Shown here piece after piece: positions 1 through 11,800 of a stretch of 64,000 bases of DNA. Where the stretch lies: the NCBI GenBank assembly GCA_905178155.1, contig CAJINV010000005.1, forward strand, positions 6,936,580-7,000,579, given 5' to 3'. Position 1 is the stretch's first letter, and the number at the start of each line of letters is the position of its first letter. Under the pieces are notes generated by a model. The model saw only the letters and a list, made by a program, of their open reading frames with translations, made no database searches and had not been told where the DNA came from. Origin of the DNA: Amoebophrya sp. A120. Taxonomy: Eukaryota; Sar; Dinophyceae; Syndiniales; Amoebophryaceae. The translations under genes were made by a program, and so were the position numbers.

Positions 1-2
1 CA

Positions 3-3000
3 ACACCGACCACCGTGGATTTGGTTACCCTGAACGGCGACTTGATTGGCGGGTCGCTACTGTTTATGCACTGCAAAAGTATCGTACTCGTAGTAATTGC
101 ATTTATGCATAATTACAAGTCTCTTTCTCAAGGTAAATCAGCATGTCAAATTTAATTTGTAATGCTGAGCCAATTTGTAATGCAATCCAAACTAGTACGA
201 TACTTTTGCACTTCATACTGTTCAACCTGGACAAGGGGAGATCAATCATCGACGTTTGCAATCATCTGCAAGTGGACTACATGTGCCTCGGCAACCACGA
301 ATTCGACCACGGGTTGAAGGAGTTGGAAAACCGGGTGCTAGAATTCCAAGGGAAAGCGTGGTTGAACACGAACGTGCGGTGTAGCTCACCGGTATCCACC
401 ACTGTAAATTTCCCGTACACGTACAAATGCGGTCTCGGCATGACAAAACTTGGCCTCGATCCTAGTTTAGCATGACAAGTTTTACCCTCCAAATTGGTGA
501 AGTTTGTGATGCATCCTTACCCTCCAAATTGGTGAAGTGTTTGGGTGTGGTACGGGAAATTTGTATTGCATAGCCGGACGGAGAAAAAGGAGCGGTTTTG
601 AACAGCATGCCGAGATACGACATTTTGGAAGTGGATGTACCACAGCCAGGACCTTCTACTTCTAGCAATCATGGCACCACTGCTGCAAAGAAATTTCGCA
701 TCGGCCTGGTTGGCGTCTGCACGGCGGAATCCCCGAGTCTCTCCCTGCAGGACCCAACGAAGGAGGGGGTGGAATTTTTAGACCCCTTTGTGGAAACGCG
801 AAAGATCCTCGACGGCGTTTTTTTCTGCAACCATCCGAGTAAGAAGCAGGTCGACGCTATGGGTGTGTGGTCAGGATCGAAATCGTCAAAGTTGAAATAA
901 TTTGTAATGCAGAAATTGCAAGGCATGACGCGCCTGTCTTGCCGGGATGGCAAGTGAGGCCGATTGTGAGCCTGTTTAGGGTTTGAAATAGAGCTGCTAA
1001 AGTAGCATGACAAATTGGAAGATTCCGGTGCTCGGAAAATTTGTCATGCGCCGCTTGATAACTGGGTCGCCGATTGGCAACCATTTTATGCATGGCAAAT
1101 CGTTTGAACTTTGACGATTTCAATCCTGACGCATCCATAGACGCCGTTATTGCCATCACGCACCAAAGCAACGCGGACGACGAGAAGTTTCTAAAAGAGT
1201 TTCCAGAAATCAGCTGCGTCCTGGGCGGCCACGACCACATTCCGTGGCGGGTGTTTTGTGATGGTGGTGCAACTCCTGATAACGCCACCAGCAAGCGAAT
1301 CGCGGTGAAGGCGGGATTGGACTGCGAGGCCGTGGACATTGTGGAGTTTGAGTTTGGTTCCACCGGCTTGAATTTTTCCGGCCACACCTTCGTCTCACTC
1401 GTCGGGCCGGCTGCGGAAAATCTCCTCGATCCGGAAACGGGTGCGGTTCTGCGCCCGAAGTATTTTGACGACCCAGAGTTGCTGGAGAAAATCAAACAGC
1501 ACAAGAAAATCCTCTCTCTGAACGACTTCGCGATTCTGGATTGGCGCGATTACGATACCCTTTTGACCGAGGTGAACACTGCCGCGAAACACGAATCCGA
1601 TCCCTGGACGACCAAAAACATCCGCTCCAAACAGTGCAATTTCTACCATTTGATTGCGAAGTGGTGCAAGGAGGAACTTTGCGGACACTACCGAAACGAT
1701 ATGACAGTGCACAACTCGACGTCCCCCCGCTCATTTGTCATGCAAAAACCCAAATCCATTACCAGTTGCTAGTACCAGTACCTTGTGGCACCGCGTGCAT
1801 GACAAATTCCGGAAATCCAAACAGTACTACACTTTGCGCATGAACTTGTCATGCACAGGGTCCTCCTGTGCTGTTGTTCTTGTTTGTAATGGTGTTGATG
1901 CCATACATTACAAATGAGGGGGAAGGGCAGTTGAAGTTGTGCACTTTCATAAACGAGGCGGACGAAACCGGGAAACTGGCCTGGAGTAACTCCATCATGA
2001 TTGTCAACAGTGGGCAGTTTCGGGCCAACGTGAATTACGACTACAGCGAGAAGCTGAGTTTTATAGAATGCAAAAGCATCGTACTAGTAGAAATCGCATG
2101 ACAAATTCCCTGAGCATGAAAAATTGAATTTGTAATGCGGATTTATGTCAAGAAGGAGATTTGTAATGCGTGACTGCGATTACTACGACTACGATACTTC
2201 TGCAGTGGATAAGTTTTACGGATCTGCAGAAGGAGCTCGCGTTTAACAACAGACTAATGAAGCTCCGGATCGTCGGGAGGGATGTCGCTGCTTTACTGCA
2301 AGAATCGGAGGCGACCCGGAAGGGGCAGGGCGGGTATTTGCAGTATGACCCACGGAGCGTGGAGGTAGAAGTCACCGAAGAAGTGGGTGATGCGCCTGCG
2401 CTTACCATCAAATCGATCAACAACATTCCGTATCAAATGCAAATATGTCTGGGTCTGGAGGAATGCAAGTTTGTCATGCTTATCTGGCATGACTCGAGAA
2501 TCTGTGTTGCATAGGCACGCAAGAGCCCTCTTAACTGTCATGCGAAAAGGCAGTTTTCCATGCGGAATACATAAGACATGGCAGCCACAAAATTTGTCAT
2601 GCATAGCTGCGTATTGCGGCGCGGTTATCATTCACTTTTAGCATTTTTAACCCAGACATACTTGCAATTCATATTCCGTTCAGTCCAGACACGGAATACA
2701 CGGTCATTTTAGTCGTGAAAATGCTGCAGGGCATGGATAACTGGGAGATTCTGAAGCGGTATGGGTTGAAAATTGAAGAAGAGTTGAAACTGCCACTGAA
2801 CAGCATTCTGGACTCCGCCCCGGGCATGTTGGACTTGTGCCTGAACCACCTGCTAAAGGAGAAGTGGCGTCAATTGGTGAAACTGTTCGAGTCGACGGCG
2901 AATTACATGCCGAGTTTGACGAAAAGCTTGGCTATGGCGAAAGTGGAAATGCGAGACGAGGAAGCGACAGAAGGACGAGGCACAGCAACAACTACCAAAG

Positions 3001-4116
3001 ACCTACCAACTGCAAACATGTCTGGGTCCTCTGGATGAGTGCAGATGCCACCCAGAGCGTCTCTCTGGCATACAGGGGCCAGTAATATCACAGGTCGTTC
3101 TTCGAGAGCTTCGTTCACGAGAATGCCTAGTACTCTGCATGAGATGACATTTGCTCTCACCATGGCCAAAAGGAAACAACTTTTGATGTACTTAAGTTTG
3201 TGCAAGATCACAGATTTTTGTGATTTCGTGATGTGGAACTGGAATGCGCATGAGCACATGATGTTGCAACCTTCGCCTTCCAGGAGACCCTGAAGACATA
3301 TTTGCAATGCATAAGACATCACGTTCGACGATTTGCGCAAGGTGGCGTCGCAGTACGCGGCGGAGCGGCGGAAGTTGATGGGAGGACAGATGATGAACCA
3401 CACGGGAACAAACGAGGACGAAGATGATATCCTGTGTGAAAACATCCCCACCCCATAGTCAAGTTGTTGGAATCTCTGCAACACAGATCCAGGAGTTCTG
3501 GGAGCCACGCATGACACGTTGCACTCCGTAGTGTAGTGCAGGCTAGCGAGGACAGCCGCATCACAAAGTATCCGTCTGCTCATCCTGTTTACAGTATTAC
3601 AAATACCAAAACACGACTAAAAATGCCCATCATGGGGATGCGCATCACAAATGTTCCTGTCGTTGCAGATCTGCATGACAACTCTGGGGTGATCGGGACG
3701 TTGTTGCACAGGATAGATGACGAAGAGGAAACGCTTCTCCTCCGGATGATGTTCGTATGACAGTGCACAACTCACCCTCGTCCCCCTGGCCGTCATTTGT
3801 ATAGCATGAACGGCAATACAACCATCTCCATCAGCAAGAATGCCGGTTCTGCATGGCAAATGATTTGCGCTGGAGTGTCGTGCTATTATTTGGACTACCA
3901 GAACTTATCATGAAAACAGTGCCAAGAGGCAAAGGGTGGACTCGGTATTTTGCAAGACAAATGAGGGGCGGGAGGGGGGGGGGTGGTGCACTGTCATAAT
4001 TCGACCTGTTAGACGTGAATAAGGACGGGGTCGTGGACCAGAAGGAGCTGGAGCAGTTGTGCAGCAGTCCGAAGCAGAGCCAACACCGGGGAACGGTGGT
4101 GGTGCATCATTCTTGA
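3..4116 (+). CDS. 5'-nucleotidase-like metallophosphatase with C-terminal EF-hand (5' partial)
   Basis: Calcineurin-like phosphoesterase of the UshA/5'-nucleotidase family, which hydrolyses nucleotides or similar phosphoesters using a two-metal site. The gene enters from the left edge, so the start and first metal ligands are missing. Visible motifs are NGDLIGGSLL, the metal-binding GNHEFDHG and, further on, GGHDHIPW. The last exon encodes an EF-hand loop (DVNKDGVVDQKE) shortly before the stop, suggesting calcium binding. Exons: 3-64, 223-392, 578-857, 1145-1699, 1957-2061, 2217-2430, 2679-3003, 3319-3427, 3721-3755, 4004-4116. They sum to 1,968 nt, an exact multiple of three (655 residues). 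All nine introns are TIR introners of six families; no GT-AG intron is seen. A C-terminal EF-hand is unusual for the bacterial family; calcium regulation is inferred. Confidence 0.88.
65..217. mobile_element. Introner 1, family A
   Basis: TIR ends carry CAAAAGTATCG and its complement; flanked by CTGTT on both sides. Removal with one CTGTT restores Ser-Leu-Leu-Phe-Asn-Leu in the nucleotidase. Confidence 0.9.
393..572. mobile_element. Introner 2, family E
   Basis: TIR GTAAATTTCCCGTAC; flanks ACCGG/GCCGG. Removal restores Ser-Ser-Pro-Asp-Gly-Glu. The middle holds two copies of TTACCCTCCAAATTGGTGAAG. Confidence 0.88.
858..1139. mobile_element. Introner 3, family C
   Basis: TIR GTCAGGATCGAAATCGTC and complement; flanks GACGC/GACGC. 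Removal restores Val-Asp-Ala-Val-Ile-Ala. Interior is in the opposite orientation to introners 37 and 56. Confidence 0.9.
1700..1951. mobile_element. Introner 4, family B
   Basis: TIR TATGACAGTGCACAAC and complement; flanks AACGA/AACGA. Removal restores Tyr-Arg-Asn-Glu-Ala-Asp. Confidence 0.9.
2062..2211. mobile_element. Introner 5, family A
   Basis: Ends TATAGAATGCAAAAGCATCG and CGATACTTCTGCAGTGGATA; flanks AGTTT/AGTTT. Removal restores Leu-Ser-Phe-Thr-Asp-Leu. Confidence 0.9.
2431..2673. mobile_element. Introner 6, family D
   Basis: TIR with ATGTCTGGGTCTGG and complement; flanks TTCCG/TTCCG. Removal restores Asn-Ile-Pro-Phe-Ser-Pro. Confidence 0.9.
3004..3313. mobile_element. Introner 7, family D (diverged)
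   Basis: Left end starts TAC instead of TAT and the TIR is degraded; flanks AGACC/AGACA. Removal gives Thr-Lys-Asp-(Leu or Ile)-Thr-Phe in frame. Confidence 0.8.
3428..3715. mobile_element. Introner 8, family F
   Basis: Ends TATCCTGTGTGAAAACATCC and GTTGTTGCACAGGATA; flanks GATGA/GATGA. Removal restores Glu-Asp-Asp-Glu-Glu. Confidence 0.88.
3756..3998. mobile_element. Introner 9, family B
   Basis: TIR with GTGCAC; flanks GTTCG/ATTCG. Removal restores Met-Phe-Asp-Leu-Leu directly before the EF-hand loop. Confidence 0.88.
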
Positions 4117-5049
4117 GGACGGGTTCTTGTCTGATATCTTGTGCTTCTGGAGATTCGTACTGCTGGTCTGCGTTGAAGCCATTTTCCTTTTACAAATAGA
4201 AGTACTTACCACAGAAGTTTTTACAACTTACTACACCTCCACTTTCTCCCCAATTAGAACCTAGTGCGCTCAAAGTAACTGAGCCCGTTCATCTTGGGTC
4301 ATTTATCGTTTTCCTTTATTCTTGATCTTGACAGACAGGAGGACGAGAGTAGACTTCATACCTTGTTGTGTTGCTTCACCGACCGAGTTGTAGCGAGCTA
4401 TTTTTTTCTTGTCGTACTAAAATGTTGGCATTGTGGACCACGAAGAGCAAAACGAGCTGCAAGTTTGATTACAAATGAAAATGAACACCAACTGAGGAGC
4501 TGGTATCCGCGGAGGTTAAAAATACAACTTCACCTGGAACTACCTTCGGCGGAAAATTCGAATTTGTTTACCATCCGAAAGAACTTTCTGGAGGAGATCG
4601 TGAAAGGACCACCTGTTGTTTTAGTTTCATTCTTCACGTCGTGCAACGGCCTTGGGTCTACTCGACGAGCATTTCCAAACGTGCAAAAAATGCGTCGTCA
4701 ACTTCTAGTGGAGTCATCTTCTTGGGGAACAATGTGAGTAAATGTTTAGACCGATGAGCGACCACGCGGGTGACGCAGAGGGATCCAGTGAAACTGTATG
4801 TCTCTTGTCCAAGTTACAGAAATCTATTCCTCGGCCTGAGTTTTTCCTTGAGCGAGAACACGCAGGTGATGTGCTGTCAAGATGCACATAGAGATTAGAT
4901 AACAGCTTCGCAAAAGTAGAGTAGAGCAGTTGCGATTGTCTTTCATGTCTCTCTTGTTCAAAAATAGCGAGTTTCATGTTGGCTTGAGCAAGCACAACAT
5001 TCATTAGAAGTGAAGTCATCTACACAGCAAGTCCTCTATCTTCACGAAG
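4117..5049. other. Intergenic region
   Basis: Open frames here are short, lack family motifs and are not extended by introner joins. No gene, RNA or repeat can be supported. It should hold the 3' end of the nucleotidase transcript and the 5' region of the EF-hand gene. Confidence 0.6.
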
Positions 5050-6004
5050 ATGGGCGAACTCTCCGAAGAGCAGTACAAGATGTGCTGCGACGCTTTCGCG
5101 GCCTTTTCCAGCCAGGAAGGTCTGCTGACCCCCTTCGAGTTGAATAATTGCATGCGCTCGCTCGGACACGTATGCATTGTAAATTTCGACCCGTACATGT
5201 ACTTACAAAATGCATGACAAAGAAATATCGCTAATTTCAGTGTACAACTTGTCATGCTAGACTAGGATTGAAGGCAAGTTTTGTGATGCAGAGACTGCAT
5301 TTGTACCTGTGCGGGAAATTTACAACTGTGGATAACACGCCCCGGGATCCGAGGAATTCGCAAAAATTCTGGAAGAACACGACTTATACTCGAAGGGAGG
5401 GGTATAGGATTTTGGGTTGACGTCGAGCTCAAGCACCATGTTGTAATATTCGCATGACAGTATGACTGGTGAAGATTCACACGCATTTATGACAATAAAG
5501 ACATAAGTTGTACTTAGCAAATACTAAATGTAAATCAGGTGTCACTCCAAGGCTTCCTCTACATCATCGCCCAGAGAGAGGCGTCAACAACGTTGAAAAC
5601 GGGGCTACTCGACGTGTTTAGCAAATTTGACCGAGACCAGAACGGATTTGTAGACGCGGAAGAAATCAAGGAGGCGATGATGACGCTGGGCGAAGAGCCG
5701 TTTACAGAAGACGAGTGGGTGAAACTGCTGGAGGAGTACGAGATGCCGCCCGACAATCTATCCTGTGCAAATAAAGCATCGTACTCGTACGAATCGCAGG
5801 CATGCTACACAAATTTCTTTTTCAAGCTATTCAATCTATCAGCATGGCGTATTCCATTTGTCAGCCATTTGTAGCCACGCTGAACCAAAAATTTGTATTG
5901 CAAGATTACGAGGACGAGGAGTGCGATACTTTTGCCGTTCATAAAAGCAAATCGACTACCATCAACTCGTCGAGATTATGACTCGGAAGCACGACCAGCC
6001 GTGA
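5050..6004 (+). CDS. Calmodulin-like EF-hand protein
   Basis: Predicted calcium sensor of 152 residues, the usual length for calmodulin and its relatives. It starts MGELSEEQYKMCCDAF, matching the N-terminal helix of the first hand. The third hand is the clearest, with loop DRDQNGFVDAEE. The first, second and fourth loops lack several calcium ligands, so probably only one site is canonical. Exons: 5050-5170, 5340-5401, 5539-5758, 5949-6004. Introns are introner 10, a GT-AG intron at 5402-5538 and introner 11. The count is exactly divisible by three when each introner is removed with 5 nt. It could be a light chain or a centrin-like protein rather than true calmodulin, since the loops diverge. 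Confidence 0.85.
5171..5334. mobile_element. Introner 10, family E
   Basis: Ends contain TGTAAATTTCGACCCGTAC and GCGGGAAATTTACA; flanks ACACG/ACACG. Removal restores Leu-Gly-His-Ala-Pro-Gly. Confidence 0.88.
5759..5943. mobile_element. Introner 11, family A
   Basis: Ends TATCCTGTGCAAATAAAGC and CGATACTTTTGCCGTTCATA. The flanks CAATC/AAAGC differ at two positions, yet removing element plus 5 nt gives Asp-Asn-Gln-Ile-Asp-Tyr in frame. Confidence 0.82.
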
Positions 6005-6320
6005 GAGGGGTTCTCGACAACTGGTCTGAGATGTTGTTAGCACTACACTGCCTACGAAGATATCAGACAGTGTTTTTTTGACAAGTAAAAGTCAGCAAGT
6101 TTATTTGGAACAATCGCAGCGACCTGCTGTTCCTGCGCGCTATCAGAATGGTTGTGTAAGTTGTGAAGTGAAAAGTTGTCAAAAGCGCGGCCTTTGTCGT
6201 ATTAAAACGACGCGGTCAGCACAAAAATCGAATTGTGTTGAATGTTACGTGGCAGGGAGTTCTCACCAGTGACTCCTAGTGGTTGACGGTGGTCCTGTCG
6301 CCCGCCACTGTCGTGAAACA

Positions 6321-7694
6321 GCCCCGTTGTGTATACTGTTGTTCAGGAAAATTTTTGTTTTGTGCTGGCCTTCTTTGTGTTGGCCCTGGTTTCCCGCGTT
6401 TTTTTCGCACGACATCCCCGGGTCAAATGTGCACGAGAGGGCGTTGGCCCTCAAAATAAAAGCGCCGGGCGCGCCGCGGCCTTTTGGGTAGCCTAGGTAG
6501 CGAAGAGAATGAACGGCCGACGGCCTCCCATCAATCAGAACCCCGGCCCGGGCCCGGAGTAGATGCAGCCGGCGCGCAAAATAGAGAGGCCACTCTCATG
6601 GGCGTGCGTGCTTGCGAAACAAAGACAACCGCCATAATTTTGCGCGCGGCCCCGGCGTGTCTCGCGGGCGCCCCTTGGGGCGGGGCCGGCTTGGGGTGCG
6701 TGGTCCGCGGAAAAGTTGTGCTTCCTCCCTAAGCCACAACTTTTCCCGGAGTCCGGTCGTGTTTGAGGGTAAAAAGAAGCTGCACAACGCCCAAGGGGGG
6801 CAGAAAAAGACAGCCACAGGTCGTGCGTAACCTAATGCAGCATGGTATGGCTGCGAGGAAAATTCGCACGCAGCGATACCATGCAGCATAACCTCACGCC
6901 CGATGCTACCGGGAGTGCGAATATTGCTGCTTGGGGATAGCATCGCGCAAAAGGTTACGCCCGACGGTGTGCAGCGGCTGTGGCAGCCGCTTTTGGCGAA
7001 CGGGGGGATTTGTAATGCGGAGAAGCGCCCGGGTTGCGGAGAACCCGAGGGTCCGGGCTTTCCCCTTTTCCCATTTTACCCACAACCCGAACCCCGAGCT
7101 CTGGGGAGCCCCGCACTCCGCATGTGTAATGCGGAGAGCCCGACCTTTCCGCCCATTGCATTTGTAATGCGGAGAGCCCGGCCTTTGAAAGGTCGGGCTC
7201 TCCGCATTACAAACGCAATGGCTATGGGCACCTTTCCGCACTTGTAATGCGGAAAGGCCACCTTTCCGCATTTGTAATGCGGAGAACCGGAGGCGCGGTC
7301 TTTCACTTTCTCCAACCGGAGGAAGCGGAGTTTGCGAATTTGTGGCGCGGCTTTTCTCCGGCGGGGAGAAAAGCTGCATCTGCATCCGGCTGGTTTTCCA
7401 ATTTTGTAATGCAGTTTTTCTCCACCCGACCGCTCGAGCGGAGAAAAACCGCGCGCAAAACAAGTAGCTTTGCGCGCGAAAAAACGGGCACAAGCCCTAT
7501 GAAAAGCGCAGCTTCTACCCCGTCCGGAGCGGGAAAAGTTGTAAGCGGGTGGAGCCCCATTTGCTTCCTCATTCTCGTAGGTCGCTAGTTTCATTCTCGT
7601 GGCACTATATGCTCTTTCTGGGGTCAAATTGTATTTTGTCCGTTCATAGCCCCGTTGTGTATCTATACTGTTGTTCAGGAAAATTTTTGTTTTG
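6321..7694. repeat. GC-rich hairpin block between 41-nt direct repeats
   Basis: Nearly the same sequence occurs at 6321-6362 and 7649-7694, both containing TGTTGTTCAGGAAAATTTTT; the right copy has four extra bases. Between them lies a strongly GC-rich stretch (about 6440-7570) with several hairpins: arms 6709-6720/6735-6746, arms 6835-6855/6869-6889, and a 33-nt arm pair 7154-7186/7188-7220 with a one-base loop. The string TTTGTAATGCGGAGA recurs at 7007-7290, so the block shares the introner core TTTGTAATGC. Open frames cross it on both strands and look like composition artefacts. A non-autonomous mobile element is the best reading; its type is unknown. Confidence 0.65.
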
Positions 7695-8892
7695 GATATT
7701 AGAGAGATGCGACAGCTATACGCAGATGAAAGTCGAGGCGAATTCGAACACTTGAACCTCCGCAAGTAGATCCAGCACTCCTGCTGTACGCGCAAAAACT
7801 TCATCTTTTGCAGCGACAGGAGAAGAAGCACTAAAAGTTTTTCTCAAGATCACTGCCGAGAAAGTCTTTTAACTTTCTCCATCTGCTGATGTTCATAGTA
7901 CACCCGCATCAGCGCCGGTAGCAGCAGCGTTGGTTTTTTTTCTGCATCGCGTTTTTATGTTGCGGCATAGTTCTTGCTGATAATTTTTGCACCTCGCAGG
8001 TACTTCTACTCACAGTGAGATAAACGAACCGGAAATTTCAAATGGCAATTGAATTGACAAAAAAAACGTAGAAACGACGTGAGGATAGGCATTGTTTCGT
8101 AAATGTCACTTAGTTAAAAACCGGAGCCGTTTGAAAAATACCAAATATGATAGTGTCAGAATAGTACTACTGTATTGAAATAGAGCATCAAGTTGGACTT
8201 CGACTTACCAGCTAGTACGTATAATCTCGTGAATTTTTGACGACAATAAACTCTACTTCTATCTCAGCTTCATTAAGCTTGTTTATCCCTTCTGCAGTAT
8301 TTTTGCGAAAATCGAAACGAAAAGAAATTGAAATCACACATAAAAAAATGTCAACGCCTTGCTTCTACATGTTCTTTCTCCAACAAATGAGATACAAGAA
8401 AGGCGGACCAAGAAGTTCCTTTATCGGCGACTTTTTAAGGTTTTAGCAATATTATTTTACGATATTTTTTTAAGGTTTTATTTTGCGATAATTTTTTTAC
8501 GATTTTTTAAAAGCTACTTGATTTAAGTAATGAATTCCGCTCCGTATGGTAAATATACTGCGACAACCAAAATCGATGTGGTACTACGCACTGCAAGCCG
8601 GTTGACGACTCTCACACCCTTCCTGTGAAGGTTTTTCCGAGGAACCAACTTGGCGCGGCTCGCACGAGTAAAAATCGAATAAGACGAACGAACTCCAGCC
8701 AGGAGGTTGTATAGCTGGAGAAGCTGTATCACCAGCGTCCGTCGGGCGAGGCGGCTGGTGTGCAACTACGCATCAAGTACAGCGTGAAGTGGAGTTAGGA
8801 ATAAATTATCCAAACACTATATTAAACGCGGACGAAGAACCGCGACCTAAGCAGAACCGTAGAGCCGACCTTCCTGGAGGTGGAAGTGGAGA
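7695..8892. other. Intergenic region, AT-rich in part
   Basis: No gene can be supported. The stretch 8440-8525 repeats ACGATTTTTTAAGG-like units. The 3' part should hold the leader of the giant gene that follows. Confidence 0.5.
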
Positions 8893-11800
8893 ATGGGACT
8901 ACTTCTGCTACACCGACATAACAACGCGACGAGGCGAAGTAGTTGTAAAACCAAAGAGATTTCTTGTCTCCATCAGCAATGTTTTCAACTTCAAAACACA
9001 AAGAGACCCTGCTCCTGGACAAGGACCACGAGATCAACATACTCAATAATTTTTTCTTTCGCATTTTTAAAACGAAAACTAAGCAGTCGCAGTCGTCCAC
9101 CACCAGGCTTGTTCTGTCACTTCGGAACACCAAGACGTGGGATAGTTCTTCTTTGTGTAGTCCTAGTACCTTTCCTACAACTTCTTATTTCTGTTACCGG
9201 TCTCAGAGCTGCTGCTCCATCATCTCCATCTTCCAGCAAGAAAGGACATCATCAGCGTCGACCAGGCCAGGACTTTCCTCCAGGGAACAAACACCAAGGG
9301 AACCACGACCGTGCTGAAGGTTCGTCTTCTTCCGCTGGGGCATATAGAAGTAATTCCCAGCGCCAACCACTGAATCTTCAATCTGGGGTAGTTCATCTAG
9401 AACCTCCTGGTGGACCACACGCACACAATGACGTGCAAATTGTCCAGCGCCAAGTGCTGGAAATGGCGCAGCACAGGGATCATGTTGACGAATCGGGTAA
9501 AAAAACGGCAGGAGAGCATCTGCATCACCGTGGCGGTGATATTTTTGGTGCAAGATCCCCGTCCAATATTCTCGATGATGATGCTCAAAACCACGACGAC
9601 ACCACCAGAGAAGATGAAATAGCAACACACGATCGAGTTTACGCGCAACAAGAGCAGCTGCGCCACCATGTCGAGCCCCTCGACATTCAAATCACGTGGG
9701 AAACGCGGTCGCACGCGAAGTTTTGCTTCATCTACACTGCGAAGCTGAAAATCAAAAAAGAAAAGAAGCGAGGAGCCCGGAAGCGGAAGCGGACCATTAT
9801 GCCCTTGGGGGAAGAGGAGGAGGGGGATCAAGATCAGGACATGACTTCTTCTGGGAATAATTATTTCGGAGGGCTACCACGACAGGAGGATGCTTTCGCG
9901 GACCACATTGCCGCTGACCAGGAACTCGCGGCGCAGTACGAAGCATTGGAAACCGATTTGCAAAAAGACCTCGAGATGCTTAACGTGATGCAAAAATCTA
10001 GGGCGGAAGCAAGAAAGAATAGATACGGAAGACACGACAATCACCAAGATCCTCAGAAGTATAAGGGGCAACAACAGCATCAACAAGCAGCCGCGAGCAG
10101 CAGCGCAGCAGATGGGTCGGTGCACCGCGGGATTCTTCGGGGAGGAGCGTCCTCTAGTAGTACTTCGCAGCACCCGCTGCAGGTGGATCCTGTACTCAGC
10201 GAAGAGCAGTTCCACCAAAGAGCTTTAGAGCTCCACGAGCGGATTGCGCAGAAGAAGCTGCAGCTTGAAAAGTTCTTGCACAGGGATCATCAGGCATCTT
10301 CATCTTCTGCCGATCTTCAACAGGTTGTTGATCAACATCGATCAGCTGCAAGGAGCAACAGCAAAACTTCGGGGGGTCATCACCAGCATCATCAAACCCA
10401 CCACCACCCGACCGAGCAAGTGACCGTGTGTCAGCAGTACCGGCGAGTTCGGCAATACTCGACCCGCACCCATGGGGAAGTCTTTCCCTCCCCTGGACAG
10501 CGACTATCACAAGAAAAGAGGGTTACAGTTACACCTTTGTTGTAACTTCAGCAACACAAATTTTCTCTGTGTGGCAGAGAAAACTTGCAATGCAGAAATC
10601 CTAAGGGAAAACACGTACGAAATGAAGTTCGAAAGCATTTCTTGCATGACAAAGGTTGTCTGTCTTGCGGCTCTTACGACACAACCTGTATACTGTAAAC
10701 ATTTTTTTCTCACGATAGCGACGGAAGAAGGTCCACTACCCGCGGAAGCCGGACATATGAGAGTGCACAAGAGCCCCCCCCTGCCCCTCTTTTGTCATGC
10801 AAAACTCTGAGAAATCCAAGCGCTGCGCTGTGGCACTGTTTGCATGACAGATTCCGGAAGTGGCCCAGACAATATACTACAATAGGCGCATGAACTTGCC
10901 ATGCAAAAGCGCGACGTGTGCTGGTGTTTGTATTGCTATTCATGCCAACATATTACAAATGAGGGAGAGGGGAAGTAAGTTGTGCACTTTCATAGGACCT
11001 GAAGACGGTCCACAACGAGATGAAGAGCAAGGCGCAGATCACCGTTGACAAGGCCCTGGCGCCCACCCTGCCCGGCGCGCGCGAAAATGCGGGGTTCGGG
11101 TGCGCGATTGAGATGCTGGAAAGGCGAGAGAAATGGCGCAGCAAGTGGCTGGATGCGTGCGGCTTCAGCGATTACGATCCGAATGTGATGTATGGGAGTG
11201 TCAGGATCGAAATCGACAAAGTTGAAATAACTTGTAATGCATAAAATGCATGACGCGAAATACGTGCGTTGCAGAGCAGGCAAGTGAGGCCGATGGTAAG
11301 CCTGTTTGGGGTCAGAGCTCGAGCTGCCAAAGCAGCATGAGAGAATCAGTCTTCTTTGCCTAAACAGCATTACAAACTGGATTTAGGCACCTCCAAGATT
11401 TGTCATGCGTCACTTGGAAACTGGGTTCCAACTGGCATCCATTTTATGCATGACAAATCATTTCAACTTTGTCCATCTCGATCCTGACAGTTGCATATGA
11501 TGCTCAAGAAGGTGTTGCACATGCACGACACGCAAGAGGAACAGGACTTCGATGATGATACGTACTTTCTGTTCACGCAAGAGGGAAGCTCCGCGATGAA
11601 CCGGGAGTTTTTTGAGTTGAACCACCGGAACCGGCTATCCTATGGAAAAACGTCCCCACACCATAGTCAAGATGGGAAATCTGCAACACAAATCCCCAAG
11701 TTTTGGGAGTTCTGCATGACAAGTTTCCATCTGCATTGTAGTGCGGACTGGCAAGGAAAGCCGCATGACAAAGCCATTTTCTGATCCTGTTTGCAGCATT

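Noticed and set aside
393-572. GT-AG excision of introner 2 adding one codon
   Set aside because: GTATCC...CATAG is possible and stays in frame, but the uniform 5-nt rule works here and elsewhere without added residues, so I kept the simpler join.
6906-7831. Minus-strand open frames of about 195 and 251 codons
   Set aside because: They cross the hairpin block and reflect its GC-rich repeats; there is no domain and no splice context.
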